From assembly GCA_041447245.1 (NCBI GenBank), contig JBGMEA010000012.1, positions 248,001 through 312,000 on the forward strand: a stretch of DNA of 64,000 bases. The letters run 5' to 3'. Source of the stretch: JBGMEA01 sp041447245 (lineage in GTDB: Bacteria > Bacillota > Clostridia > Eubacteriales > Anaerofustaceae). The number at the start of each line of letters is the position of its first letter. The first letter of the stretch is position 1. Shown here one piece after another: positions 6,844-14,434 of the stretch. The position numbers and the translations under genes are program-made. The notes beneath the pieces were generated by a model, which was not told where the DNA came from, made no database searches, and was given only the letters and a program-made list of their open reading frames with translations.

Positions 6844-7568
6844 TGAATGCGGAGTACGAGCCGCTGCTGAAAATGATTCGTCTTCAGCGTGACGCGGAGT
6901 CGGACAGCTATGCCTTTTCGCTTCCTTCGGTACGTCATCTGCGGGAGTTGAAGCTGACGAAGCCCGTCACTTTTTTTGCCGGAGAAAACGGTACGGGCAA
7001 GTCCACGCTGATGGAAGCGGTGGCGCTCGCTTACGGATTCAATGCCGAGGGCGGCTCGCGCAATTTTCATTTTGCCTCGAAGGAAACCCACTCCGACCTG
7101 TATCGTTCTCTTTTGCTCGGGAAAGGCACAAAAAAAGCACGCGACGGGTTTTTCCTGCGCGCTGAAAGTTTTTACAATGTTGCCACGGAAGTGGATCGGT
7201 TACAGGTAGATGATTATTACGGCGGCAAATCGCTGCACAGCCAGTCCCACGGCGAGAGCTTTCTTTCGCTGATGTTTGAGCGCTTCGGAGGAGGCGGACT
7301 GTATCTCTTGGATGAGCCGGAAGCGGCACTATCCGTACAGAGTCAGCTTGCTTTTCTGGGAAGACTGGACGCACTTGTTAACATGCAGTCCCAGTTTCTC
7401 ATCGCGACGCATTCGCCGATTCTGTTGGCATATCCCGATGCCGAAATTTATGTTTTCAGCGAAGACGGCATCAAGCGGACCTCTTACGAACAGACCGACG
7501 CATACATTCTGACAAAGCAGTTTGTGAACAATCCGCAGCAGATGATGCGCTATTTGTTTGAAACCTGA
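6843..7568 (+). CDS. AAA/ABC-type ATPase (RecF-like, COG3910 type)
   Basis: A 241-residue ATPase with Walker A GENGTGKST (about 45-53), an ABC-signature-like QSHGESFLSL segment (about 132-141), Walker B GLYLLDEPEAAL (about 154-165) and an H-loop ATHSPILL (about 184-191). It has no membrane part, and the arrangement matches the small soluble AAA_15/AAA_21 type ATPases of unknown job often annotated as predicted ATPase. It overlaps the Fe-S gene by one base, so both are made from one transcript. No toxin partner or nuclease is visible next to it. I see no clear terminator directly after it. Confidence 0.8.
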   Translation: MNAEYEPLLKMIRLQRDAESDSYAFSLPSVRHLRELKLTKPVTFFAGENGTGKSTLMEAVALAYGFNAEGGSRNFHFASKETHSDLYRSLLLGKGTKKARDGFFLRAESFYNVATEVDRLQVDDYYGGKSLHSQSHGESFLSLMFERFGGGGLYLLDEPEAALSVQSQLAFLGRLDALVNMQSQFLIATHSPILLAYPDAEIYVFSEDGIKRTSYEQTDAYILTKQFVNNPQQMMRYLFET

Positions 7569-7696
7569 TATTTGGCGATTATTGCGAAATGATAATAAAA
7601 GAGACCGCAGCAAAACGAAAAAATTGCAGCAGTCACTTATTGAAGAATTGTTCGATATTGAGGATGATTTAATATTCCTGCAGAGATGTTTGTTGT

Positions 7697-8059
7697 TTAT
7701 ATAATTTCGATTGATTGGCAGTCAATCGCCGGATTGCCGGCATCAACGCGCTTATAAGGGAATTCGCTCCGCAGACTACGCTCATGAAGGGCATATATTT
7801 TCAACCATTCATCGAGTTTAGCAAGCCCTTCAAAGTTGGTCAAAAGCTTTTCGCTGATGCACCTCGCAGCATGTCAACCTTATGGTTTTGACAAAAAATC
7901 CATCGACAGATAATAGAACGGCTCTCCGTGAACGTCGGTAAATATATAATCTGCTTGGATTTTTTATACCAAAACCATTCGGGTCATGCTTTTGCTCGGA
8001 CGTATCACGCTCAAGAACCTACCCCAGAGCCGTTCGTGGCAAGGTGCGGTGTAATGATT
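7697..8059 (-). pseudogene. Decayed gene of unknown family
   Basis: One minus-strand frame reads like protein over about 120 codons but is interrupted by TAA at 7964-7966, TAA at 7880-7882 and TGA at 7874-7876, ending at TAA 7697-7699. The pieces have natural-looking composition: QADYIFTDVHGEPFYYL before the middle stops and LAKLDEWLKIYALHERSL after them. All pieces stay in the same frame, which points to nonsense decay instead of frameshifts. I do not recognise the family; a mobile-element gene is possible but not supported by terminal repeats. No ribosome site is visible. Confidence 0.4.
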
Positions 8060-8121
8060 TTAAGGAACGTAAAAAACGTTTTTTGCTTGATCATGGTCGT
8101 GGCTATCAATTACATTTCAGC

Positions 8122-8160
8122 AAAGAGCTGCAGCAATATGATAAATTGCTGCAGCTCTTT
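8122..8160 (-). terminator. Long hairpin after guaB
   Basis: A perfect 16-bp stem (8122-8137 and 8145-8160) with a 7-base loop lies 15 bases past the guaB stop. The T tract is short on the minus strand. Confidence 0.6.
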
Positions 8161-8175
8161 TGTTATTTCATTGGA

Positions 8176-9684
8176 TTATTTATTCGGCATAGAATTGATG
8201 TCTTTGAGCACGACATCGTGCGCGCCGCCTTCCGTGATGCTGACGGAAGAAACCGGTGTGATTTTTGCTTTCTGCTGCAGTTCGGGTATCGTGAGCGCAC
8301 CGCAGTTGCACATGGTGGAGCGGATTTTGTTCAGCGTCACATTCAGGTTGTCCCGCAGGCTTCCCGCATACGGCACGTAAGAATCGACCCCTTCTTCGAA
8401 AGACAGCTTGCTGTCTCCGCCCATGTCATATCTCTGCCAGTTGCGCGCGCGGTCGGAGCCTTCCCCCCAGTATTCTTTCATGTAGCTGCCGTTGACCATC
8501 ACTTTGTTGGTCGGGCTTTCGTCAAAGCGTGCGAAATATCTGCCGAGCATACAGAAGTCGCTTCCCATGGCAAGCGCAAGCGTCAGATGATAATCATGAA
8601 CGATGCCGCCGTCGGAGCAGATCGGGATATAGATACCTGTTTCTTCGAAGTATTCATCGCGCGCTTTCGCCACTTCAATAACGGCAGTCGCCTGCCCTCG
8701 ACCGATTCCTTTTGCTTCGCGTGTGATGCAGATGGCGCCGCCGCCGATGCCGACTTTGATGAAATCGGCTCCCGCATCCGCGAGGAATCGGAACCCCTCT
8801 CTGTCGATGATGTTGCCCGCACCCACCTTGACGCTGTCTCCGTACTCTTTGCGGATATAATCAATTGTGCGTTTCTGCCACTCCGTATATCCTTCCGAGG
8901 AATCGATGCATAGAATGTCGGCTCCCGCTTCGATGAGAGCCGGAACGCGCTGTTCGTAATCTTTCGTGTTGATGCCTGCTCCGACGAGATAGCGCTGACC
9001 CGAGTCGAGCAGTTCCAATGGGTTTTCTTTATGCAGATCATAATCTTTTCGGAACACGAAGGAGGTCAATCTGCCCGCATCGTCAAGAACAGGCAGGCAG
9101 TTGAGCTTGTGATCCCAGATGATGTCGTTTGCTTCCTGCATCGTGATGCCTTCTTTGGCATAGATGATGCGATCAAGCGGTGTCATGAACTCTTTCACTT
9201 TGGTGTTTCTGTCCAGTCGGCTGACACGGTAGTCCCTGCTGGTGATGATTCCGATGAGTTTTCCGCTTTCCGTGCCGTCTTCCGTGACGGCTGTGGTCGA
9301 GTGCCCCGTGCGCGCTTTCAGATCAAGCAAGTCCGCCAGGGTTTGCTCGGGTCCGATATTCGCGTCGCTGGAGACGAACCCCGCTTTGTATTTTTTTACT
9401 TTTCGGATCATCTCTGCCTGACGTTCGACCGACTGGGATCCGAAAATAAAGGAAATTCCGCCTTCCCGTGCGAGTGCCACTGCCATCCGATCGTCGGAAA
9501 CAGACTGCATGATCGCGGATACGAGCGGAATGTTAATGGAAAGTCCCGGTTTTTCGCCTTTTTTGAATTTCACGATCGGCGTTCTCAGCGATGTATTTGC
9601 CGGGATGCATTCCGTGGAGGAATACCCCGGGATGAGAAGATACTCGCTGAACGTGCGGGAAGGCTCTTCTATGTAATATGCCAT
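8176..9684 (-). CDS. guaB: Inosine-5'-monophosphate dehydrogenase, Tritrichomonas-like type
   Basis: GuaB oxidises IMP to XMP with NAD+, the committed step to GMP. The 502-residue chain has the catalytic barrel split by two CBS domains (about 100-220). The active-site loop GIGGGAICITRE places the nucleophile at Cys319, and the flap NWQRYD places Arg418-Tyr419, which as I recall are the numbers in the Tritrichomonas foetus enzyme. Resemblance to that protist enzyme continues from the N terminus (FSEYLLIPG) through SAIMQSVS to the end (TEGGAHDV), unlike the standard bacterial loop (GPGSICTTR). TGAGGTG precedes the ATG. Its own promoter and a hairpin in the leader lie upstream. Confidence 0.95.
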   Translation of the reverse strand: MAYYIEEPSRTFSEYLLIPGYSSTECIPANTSLRTPIVKFKKGEKPGLSINIPLVSAIMQSVSDDRMAVALAREGGISFIFGSQSVERQAEMIRKVKKYKAGFVSSDANIGPEQTLADLLDLKARTGHSTTAVTEDGTESGKLIGIITSRDYRVSRLDRNTKVKEFMTPLDRIIYAKEGITMQEANDIIWDHKLNCLPVLDDAGRLTSFVFRKDYDLHKENPLELLDSGQRYLVGAGINTKDYEQRVPALIEAGADILCIDSSEGYTEWQKRTIDYIRKEYGDSVKVGAGNIIDREGFRFLADAGADFIKVGIGGGAICITREAKGIGRGQATAVIEVAKARDEYFEETGIYIPICSDGGIVHDYHLTLALAMGSDFCMLGRYFARFDESPTNKVMVNGSYMKEYWGEGSDRARNWQRYDMGGDSKLSFEEGVDSYVPYAGSLRDNLNVTLNKIRSTMCNCGALTIPELQQKAKITPVSSVSITEGGAHDVVLKDINSMPNK

Positions 9685-9713
9685 TGGCTCACCTCAAATA
9701 AATTATTTTTGCT

Positions 9714-9738
9714 CCGCATGCCAAACGGGGTCATGCGG
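9714..9738 (-). promoter_or_regulatory. Hairpin in the guaB leader
   Basis: A 7-bp inverted repeat (CCGCATG/CATGCGG, 11-base loop) sits between the guaB promoter and its ribosome site. It could affect translation or bind a regulator; no known riboswitch class is recognised. Confidence 0.35.
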
Positions 9739-9757
9739 CAAAAGGTATGTTTTCTAT

Positions 9758-9786
9758 ATTATATCCGTGATGCGGAATGCATACAA
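9758..9786 (-). promoter_or_regulatory. SigA-type promoter for guaB
   Basis: Read on the minus strand: TTGTAT (9786-9781), 17-base spacer, TATAAT (9763-9758). Confidence 0.75.
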
Positions 9787-9847
9787 GAGAATCCCTGCAA
9801 ATAAAAAAGAAGCCGCAACTCTTTGCAACGGCTTCGCAGAATCATTT

Positions 9848-10480
9848 TTAATATTGCTGTTTCAGTTTCAAAATGGCATGTTTGACAGCGGGGATCATCA
9901 GTACGGCGACCGTGACGATTCCTTCCAATCCGATATACGTGATGTTGTATACGAATGACCAGCTCCATCCGTTGTACCCCGCGGGTGCATACTCCGCAAA
10001 AAAGATGGCTCCGGAGAGGAAACTGACGAAAAACCTGCCGAGGATGGAGACCAGGTATCCCGTAATCAATCCGTGTTTCATATCCCTGAAAAATCCGCCT
10101 AGCCCCAGCATACCGAATGCGAGAGGATAATCCATCAGAATCTGCAGCGGATAATAAGCGGACGGTCCGTAAAGGAAATTCAGCAGTCCGAACGCCATTC
10201 CTGCGAGAATGCCCCGTTTCGGACCGAGCAGATAGCCGATCAAAAACAGAAAGAACATTGAAAACATGGTTGCGCTGCCTCCTTGTGGCAGGTGCACATG
10301 CGGCAGAATGTTGTTTGAGACAAACGCCGTGGCGATCAGAATCGAGGAAAGAGCCATCGCCTTCAGATTGGATGTTTGCTCTTTCTTTCCCGGCAAAAAA
10401 ATAAGCACCAGAATCAGGATGATCCCAGCCACCGTCAGCAGCTGTCCCGTGATGCTTTCGAAAAAAGTTTGTAAGTCCAT
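9848..10480 (-). CDS. thiT: Thiamine ECF transporter S component ThiT
   Basis: ThiT is the membrane-embedded thiamine-binding subunit that works with a shared ECF energy-coupling module. The 210-residue protein has six hydrophobic helices and conserved ThiT segments: LKAMALSSILIATAFV, GGSATMFSMFFLFLIGYLLGPKRGI, LLNFLYGPSAYYPLQILMDYPLAFG and the aromatic YNGWSWSFVYN stretch (about 169-179) near the end, which provides aromatic residues for thiamine. The gene is headed by a TPP riboswitch, which confirms the substrate class. No EcfA or EcfT gene is in the window. The start is ATG 10480 with AGGAGG inside the riboswitch-controlled hairpin. Confidence 0.95.
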   Translation of the reverse strand: MDLQTFFESITGQLLTVAGIILILVLIFLPGKKEQTSNLKAMALSSILIATAFVSNNILPHVHLPQGGSATMFSMFFLFLIGYLLGPKRGILAGMAFGLLNFLYGPSAYYPLQILMDYPLAFGMLGLGGFFRDMKHGLITGYLVSILGRFFVSFLSGAIFFAEYAPAGYNGWSWSFVYNITYIGLEGIVTVAVLMIPAVKHAILKLKQQY

Positions 10481-10487
10481 AAAAAAA

Positions 10488-10606
10488 CCTCCTTAAATTC
10501 GGAGGGCAACCAGAAAAAATCTGCTTCCCTACGTCGGTCATTAACCGAATCAGGTCGTAAGGGTATCATCTCAGCCGTTTGTCGCGGCACCCCCAGCAAC
10601 GTTGAT
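10488..10606 (-). promoter_or_regulatory. TPP (thiamine pyrophosphate) riboswitch
   Basis: On the minus strand the leader shows the conserved TPP aptamer blocks in order: GGGGTGCC, GGCTGAGATGATACCC, ACCTGATTCGGTTAAT and CGTAGGGAA. It is followed by a short hairpin CCTCC/GGAGG (10488-10505) whose right arm is the thiT ribosome site and which runs into seven T. That hairpin can act as a terminator, as a ribosome-site block, or both, so thiT should be off when TPP is plentiful. Confidence 0.95.
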
Positions 10607-10623
10607 TGTATTCAGTTGCAGTT

Positions 10624-10652
10624 ATCATATCAGATCGGCAGGAAGATGTCAA
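10624..10652 (-). promoter_or_regulatory. SigA-type promoter for the thiT leader
   Basis: Minus strand: TTGACA (10652-10647), 17 bases, TATGAT (10629-10624). Confidence 0.8.
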
Positions 10653-10677
10653 ATTCGAACAATCAAAATTTTATTAT

Positions 10678-10726
10678 CCCGACCAATCACATCATGCGAA
10701 TTTTTCGTGGTGCGTGATTGGTCGGG
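10678..10726. repeat. 13-bp inverted repeat downstream of the yeiH-like gene
   Basis: CCCGACCAATCAC and GTGATTGGTCGGG face each other across 23 bases. It may terminate the yeiH-like transcript, though no T run follows on the minus strand. Confidence 0.55.
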
Positions 10727-10755
10727 TCTCGTTTCGGAAAGGAATCATTCGAAGC

Positions 10756-11763
10756 TTATATCATCCCTGTCAGATGCTGCACCAACAGGGACATGCCCGC
10801 CACGGCGATCCAGCAGAGAAACCCGAGCACAATCGGACGGATGCCGTTGGTCAGAAGCTTTTTCAGATTCGTGTTCAGTCCGATGGCGCTCATCGCCATG
10901 ACGATCATGAATTTCCCGGCAGACACCAGAAAACCCGAAACCGACTGCGGGATCGGCAGAAACGTGTTGAGCATGGCGGCGGCCAAAAACCCCAAAACGA
11001 ACCACGGAAAGATTTTCGCGAAGCGGAATGTCGATCCTTCCGCTTTGACGGTTTTCTTCGAAGTGTAAACCGCCAGCACAAGCGTGATCGGTACAATCAT
11101 TAACGTGCGGGTCAGCTTGACGATGGTTGCCAGCTGCAGGGCGGTTGTGTTTCCTGCGGTTTCGCTCCAGGAGACCCCCGCCGCCACGACGGAGGAGGTG
11201 TCGTTGATGGCGGTGCCTGCCCACACGCCGAACCCCGTGTCGGACAGCCCGAACAGGTGCCCCAGCGCGGGGAAGATAAAGACGGCGATGATATTAAACA
11301 GAAAGATCGTGGAAATCGAATGGGCGATTTCCTCATCGCTCGCTCCGATGACGGGCGCTGTCGCAGCGATGGCGGAGCCTCCGCAGATGGATGTTCCGAC
11401 CCCGACCAGCGTGGCGATTTTGCCGTCGATGCGCAGGGCTTTGCTCGCGAAGAACGCGACCAGAAACGACGTGGTGAGCGTGCTGATGATAATGGCAAGC
11501 GAATCGGCGCCGACCGCGAAGACGTAATACAGATTCATTTCGAAACCGAGCAGGATGATTGCATACTGCAATATTTTTTTTGAAGTGTATTTGATGCCCA
11601 TTTCGAAATGGGACGGACGTTTGATTGCGGCAATGATCATGCCGATCACGATGCCGAAGACGGGACCGCCGACAACGGGAATCAATTTGCCGAACACAAA
11701 GGAAGGGATGGCAATGGCAAGGCATAACCCGATGCCGGGAAGATATTGTTTGATTTGATTCAT
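10756..11763 (-). CDS. YeiH-family putative sulfate exporter
   Basis: The 335-residue membrane protein matches the UPF0324/YeiH family, with about ten hydrophobic helices, the GKLIPVVGGPVFGIVIG segment near the N terminus (about 25-41), the VGVGTSICGGSAIAATAPVI signature (about 120-139), TAINDTSSVVAAG (about 184-196) and a C-terminal AMSAIGLNTNLKKL. Family members are predicted to export sulfate or related anions, with little direct proof. It diverges from a LysR gene, the same arrangement as yeiH-yeiE in Escherichia coli. AGGAG lies upstream of the ATG at 11763. Confidence 0.88.
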   Translation of the reverse strand: MNQIKQYLPGIGLCLAIAIPSFVFGKLIPVVGGPVFGIVIGMIIAAIKRPSHFEMGIKYTSKKILQYAIILLGFEMNLYYVFAVGADSLAIIISTLTTSFLVAFFASKALRIDGKIATLVGVGTSICGGSAIAATAPVIGASDEEIAHSISTIFLFNIIAVFIFPALGHLFGLSDTGFGVWAGTAINDTSSVVAAGVSWSETAGNTTALQLATIVKLTRTLMIVPITLVLAVYTSKKTVKAEGSTFRFAKIFPWFVLGFLAAAMLNTFLPIPQSVSGFLVSAGKFMIVMAMSAIGLNTNLKKLLTNGIRPIVLGFLCWIAVAGMSLLVQHLTGMI

Positions 11764-11805
11764 GATGCGGACTCCTAACGGTAGAATGTAAAATTATTGT
11801 AATGC

Positions 11806-11834
11806 TTGACAAATAAAAAGTAAAATACTATATT
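11806..11834 (+). promoter_or_regulatory. SigA-type promoter for the LysR gene
   Basis: TTGACA (11806-11811), 17-base spacer, TATATT (11829-11834). The region is shared with the divergent yeiH-like gene and is AT-rich. Confidence 0.75.
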
Positions 11835-11877
11835 TAATATAAAAAAGATAAGAAAAAACTTATATAAAGAGGTGGCC

Positions 11878-12759
11878 ATGTCCCTTCATCATTTGCGTGT
11901 GTTTCTTGCCGTCGCCGATGCACAGAGCATATCCAAAGCGGCGGAACGACTGATGGTGTCCCAACCTTCCGTCAGTCAGGTCATCGCGGAACTCGAAAAA
12001 ACATACAGCACCCACCTGTTTGACCGTATCGGCAGAAAAATTTATATCACCGAATCGGGCAGCTATCTGCAGCGGTATGCACGGCAGATTACCGATCTGT
12101 ACGATGAAATGGAGCGGGGCATTACCGACTGCGAAGAACGGGGAGTGTTGCGCATCGGGGCAAGTCTGACGGTCGGAAGCACCGTGCTTCCGGAATTGAT
12201 TTCTGATCTTCAGGCGAAAATGCCTGCGCTCCATTCCAATGTGACGGTGAAAAATACGGCGGATATCGAACAAATGCTGCTGAAGAACGAACTCGACATC
12301 GCGCTCGTGGAAGGGTATGTGCATTCGTCGGAACTCACGCAGCATGCGGTTGCCGATGACGAAGTCGTGCTCGTCTGCGGAAAAGGGCATCCGATGTATC
12401 AAACCACTGTTGCCAGCAAAGAGCAGATTGCGGGGATTTCCGTCATTTTGCGAGAGCAGGGCAGCGGAACGCGGGAATTGTTCGAGCGGACGATGAGCGC
12501 GAACGAGCTGCCTTGGAGCGTCTGCTGGGAAAGCGCGGATTCCGATGGGATTGTCGCGGCGGCAATACACGGGCTTGGAGTGGGTGTGATCGCGAAACGT
12601 CTTGTTAGGCGGGAAGTCGAAGAGGGAAGTCTGCGGATTCTTTCCGTTCCCGGGGTGAACTTCGTGCGCCGTTTCAGTCTGATTGCGCACAAAAACAAAT
12701 ATCATTCCGCACCGATGCTGCTGTTTTCGGACATCGCGGAGAAGTCGTTTCGATCATAA
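11878..12759 (+). CDS. LysR-family transcriptional regulator (YeiE/CysL-like)
   Basis: A 293-residue LysR protein with an N-terminal winged helix-turn-helix (LRVFLAVADAQSISKAAERLMVSQPSVSQVI, residues about 5-35, described here in two parts) and a periplasmic-binding-like effector domain (about 90-290) with RIGASLTVGSTVLP and the ILREQGSGTRELFE anion-binding stretch. This stretch is typical of CysL/YeiE-type regulators that sense sulfite or related anions. It is divergent from the yeiH-like exporter and most likely controls it. The start is taken at ATG 11878 behind AAAGAGGTGG; an in-frame GTG at 11872 overlaps that site. Confidence 0.9.
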   Translation: MSLHHLRVFLAVADAQSISKAAERLMVSQPSVSQVIAELEKTYSTHLFDRIGRKIYITESGSYLQRYARQITDLYDEMERGITDCEERGVLRIGASLTVGSTVLPELISDLQAKMPALHSNVTVKNTADIEQMLLKNELDIALVEGYVHSSELTQHAVADDEVVLVCGKGHPMYQTTVASKEQIAGISVILREQGSGTRELFERTMSANELPWSVCWESADSDGIVAAAIHGLGVGVIAKRLVRREVEEGSLRILSVPGVNFVRRFSLIAHKNKYHSAPMLLFSDIAEKSFRS

Positions 12760-12766
12760 AATCGGT

Positions 12767-12795
12767 TTGGTTATCATCGCACGGTCTGATACAAT
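12767..12795 (+). promoter_or_regulatory. Promoter for the FUSC-like gene
   Basis: TTGGTT (12767-12772), 17-base spacer, TACAAT (12790-12795). Confidence 0.65.
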
Positions 12796-12818
12796 AGAAA
12801 AAACCTTCGGAGAACGGT

Positions 12819-13343
12819 ATGGAACCTGCCAAAACGAAAGAAAAAACGAAGCTGCCGAAAGTAGGCATGCGCATTATCAAAACGGTGATTGCGGTCTACC
12901 TATGTTGTGTCATCGATATTCTGCGGGCACAGCAGCCCTTTTACTCCATGATTGCGGCGATACTCTGCATGCAGCCCGACCGCGAGACGAGTCTGAAAAC
13001 TGGGCTGAACCGCACGGTCGGCACACTGATCGGCGGAGTGTACGGCATTATCCCGTTGCTGCTGGATAACTGGCTGCATCTGCAGAACGCGCCTTATCTG
13101 TATTATCTGATCCTGAGTCTGTTTCTCATCCCGCTGATTTACACGGCAGTGATGGTAAAGAAATCCACGGCAGCGTACATTACCTGCGTCGTGTTTCTGA
13201 GCATCACCGTCTCGCATATCACCGATGTGAATCCATATTTGTTTGCTGCGAACCGCATGCTTGATACGCTCATCGGCATCGGGGTGTCTCTGCTGGTGAA
13301 TATTGTGCTGCCGGGCGCAAAGAAGGTACAGAAAGAGACATGA
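12819..13343 (+). CDS. Aromatic-acid-exporter (FUSC/ArAE)-like membrane protein
   Basis: This 174-residue protein has four to five membrane helices and the family opening KVGMRIIKTVIAVYLCC followed by AAILCMQPDRETSLKTGLNRTVGTLIGG (about 45-75), the conserved loop of short FUSC/DUF939-type proteins. It ends with a helix containing RMLDTLIGIGVSLLVN. Such proteins form the membrane part of aryl-acid or compatible-solute efflux systems, or serve an unknown envelope role; the soluble domain of full-length relatives is missing. The start is ATG 12819 behind GGAGAACG. The stop overlaps the ribosome site of the next gene, so the two are co-expressed. Confidence 0.75.
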   Translation: MEPAKTKEKTKLPKVGMRIIKTVIAVYLCCVIDILRAQQPFYSMIAAILCMQPDRETSLKTGLNRTVGTLIGGVYGIIPLLLDNWLHLQNAPYLYYLILSLFLIPLIYTAVMVKKSTAAYITCVVFLSITVSHITDVNPYLFAANRMLDTLIGIGVSLLVNIVLPGAKKVQKET

Positions 13344-13353
13344 GGAACATCCG

Positions 13354-14310
13354 ATGATTATCAGTGCAAGCAGACGCACGGACATCCCCGCCTTTTATTC
13401 CGACTGGTTTTTCAATCGATACCGCGAAGGGTTTGTTCTCGTGCGTAACCCGATGAATCCACGCCAAATCAGCAAAGTTTCTCTTTCGCCCGATGTGGCG
13501 GACGGCATCGTGTTCTGGACGAAAAATCCCGCGCCGATGCTGTCCCGGCTTGACGAACTCGGCGGTGTTCCGTATTATTTCCAGTTTACGCTCAATCCTT
13601 ACCGCACCGATGTGGAAGTGTATGTGCCGTCCAAGAACGATTCCGTTATCCGCACGTTTCAGACGCTGTCGGATCGGATCGGCGCGCACCGCGTCGTCTG
13701 GCGTTACGACCCCATCCTCATCAATCAAGAGTATACCGAGGCGTATCATCTGCGTCAGTTTGAAACATTGGCAAAACTGCTCGAAAACCATACGCAGATC
13801 TGTACGGTCAGTTTCGTCGATCAATATAAAAAGACGTTGCGCAACGCGCAATCGCTTGGGATTCAGTCTCAGTCCGCGCGGCAGAAAAAAGAATTGCTCC
13901 GCACTTTTTCACAAATCGCACAGGCATCGCATCTGAGGCTTAGAACGTGCGCGGAAGATGTCGATTGCTCGGACTTTGGGATCGAAAACGGCGCTTGCAT
14001 CGATGCGTCTTTGCTTTCAACCATCGGAGGAATTCCGCTTCAGACAAAAAAAGACAGAAATCAACGGCTGAAGTGTGGCTGTGCGGAGAGCATCGACATC
14101 GGCGCTTACAACACCTGTCTGCACGGCTGCCGATATTGTTATGCCAATGCAAGCGAAAGCACCGTCAAAGCGAACGCGGCGCGCTACGATGCTTCGGCTC
14201 CGATGTTGTGTTCTTCCGTCGGAGCCGAAGACCGCGTTACGGTGCGGGAGATGCGCTCGTGCCGCCGATGTCAGATTGGAATGCTCGACGGCAATCAATT
14301 TCTTTCGTAA
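13354..14310 (+). CDS. DUF1848 protein, radical-SAM-like
   Basis: The 318-residue protein begins directly with the DUF1848 signature MIISASRRTDIPAFYSDWF, continues with GIVFWTKNPAPM (about 51-62) and VVWRYDPILIN (about 110-120), and near the C terminus has a cysteine set GAYNTCLHGCRYCYAN (C-x3-C-x2-C, about 250-265) that resembles the iron-sulfur motif of radical SAM enzymes and spore photoproduct lyase relatives. Two further cysteines lie in RSCRRCQIG near the end. The reaction is unknown. Ribosome site GAGGA, start ATG 13354, 10 bases after the FUSC-like gene. Confidence 0.85.
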   Translation: MIISASRRTDIPAFYSDWFFNRYREGFVLVRNPMNPRQISKVSLSPDVADGIVFWTKNPAPMLSRLDELGGVPYYFQFTLNPYRTDVEVYVPSKNDSVIRTFQTLSDRIGAHRVVWRYDPILINQEYTEAYHLRQFETLAKLLENHTQICTVSFVDQYKKTLRNAQSLGIQSQSARQKKELLRTFSQIAQASHLRLRTCAEDVDCSDFGIENGACIDASLLSTIGGIPLQTKKDRNQRLKCGCAESIDIGAYNTCLHGCRYCYANASESTVKANAARYDASAPMLCSSVGAEDRVTVREMRSCRRCQIGMLDGNQFLS

Positions 14311-14327
14311 ATTGTTCGGGTTTGCTC

Positions 14328-14356
14328 TTGCTCTCGGCATCATTCGGGCATACAAT
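14328..14356 (+). promoter_or_regulatory. Promoter for uppP
   Basis: TTGCTC (14328-14333), 17-base spacer, TACAAT (14351-14356). Confidence 0.6.
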
Positions 14357-14434
14357 AGCAACCATGTGAAGACAAATGAACCATTCAACCGTTCTATATT
14401 GTAAAAACCGATAAACAATTCGAAAGGATACAGT

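Larger units (their letters stand above)
7569..8175. other. 607-bp stretch without an intact gene
   Basis: It holds a decayed minus-strand reading frame (7697-8059), an AT-rich spacer and a long hairpin (8122-8160) before guaB. No intact gene or ncRNA with a clear promoter is visible. Confidence 0.6.

Noticed and set aside
6843..7568. The ATPase as part of an anti-phage defence system
   Set aside because: No nuclease, toxin or effector partner is adjacent; its coupled neighbour is an Fe-S protein.
7697..8059. An insertion sequence in the 7.6-8.1 kb gap
   Set aside because: No terminal inverted repeats, target duplication or transposase motif could be found.
8044..8913. Open frame of about 289 codons on the plus strand
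   Set aside because: It is antisense to guaB, whose catalytic residues are intact.
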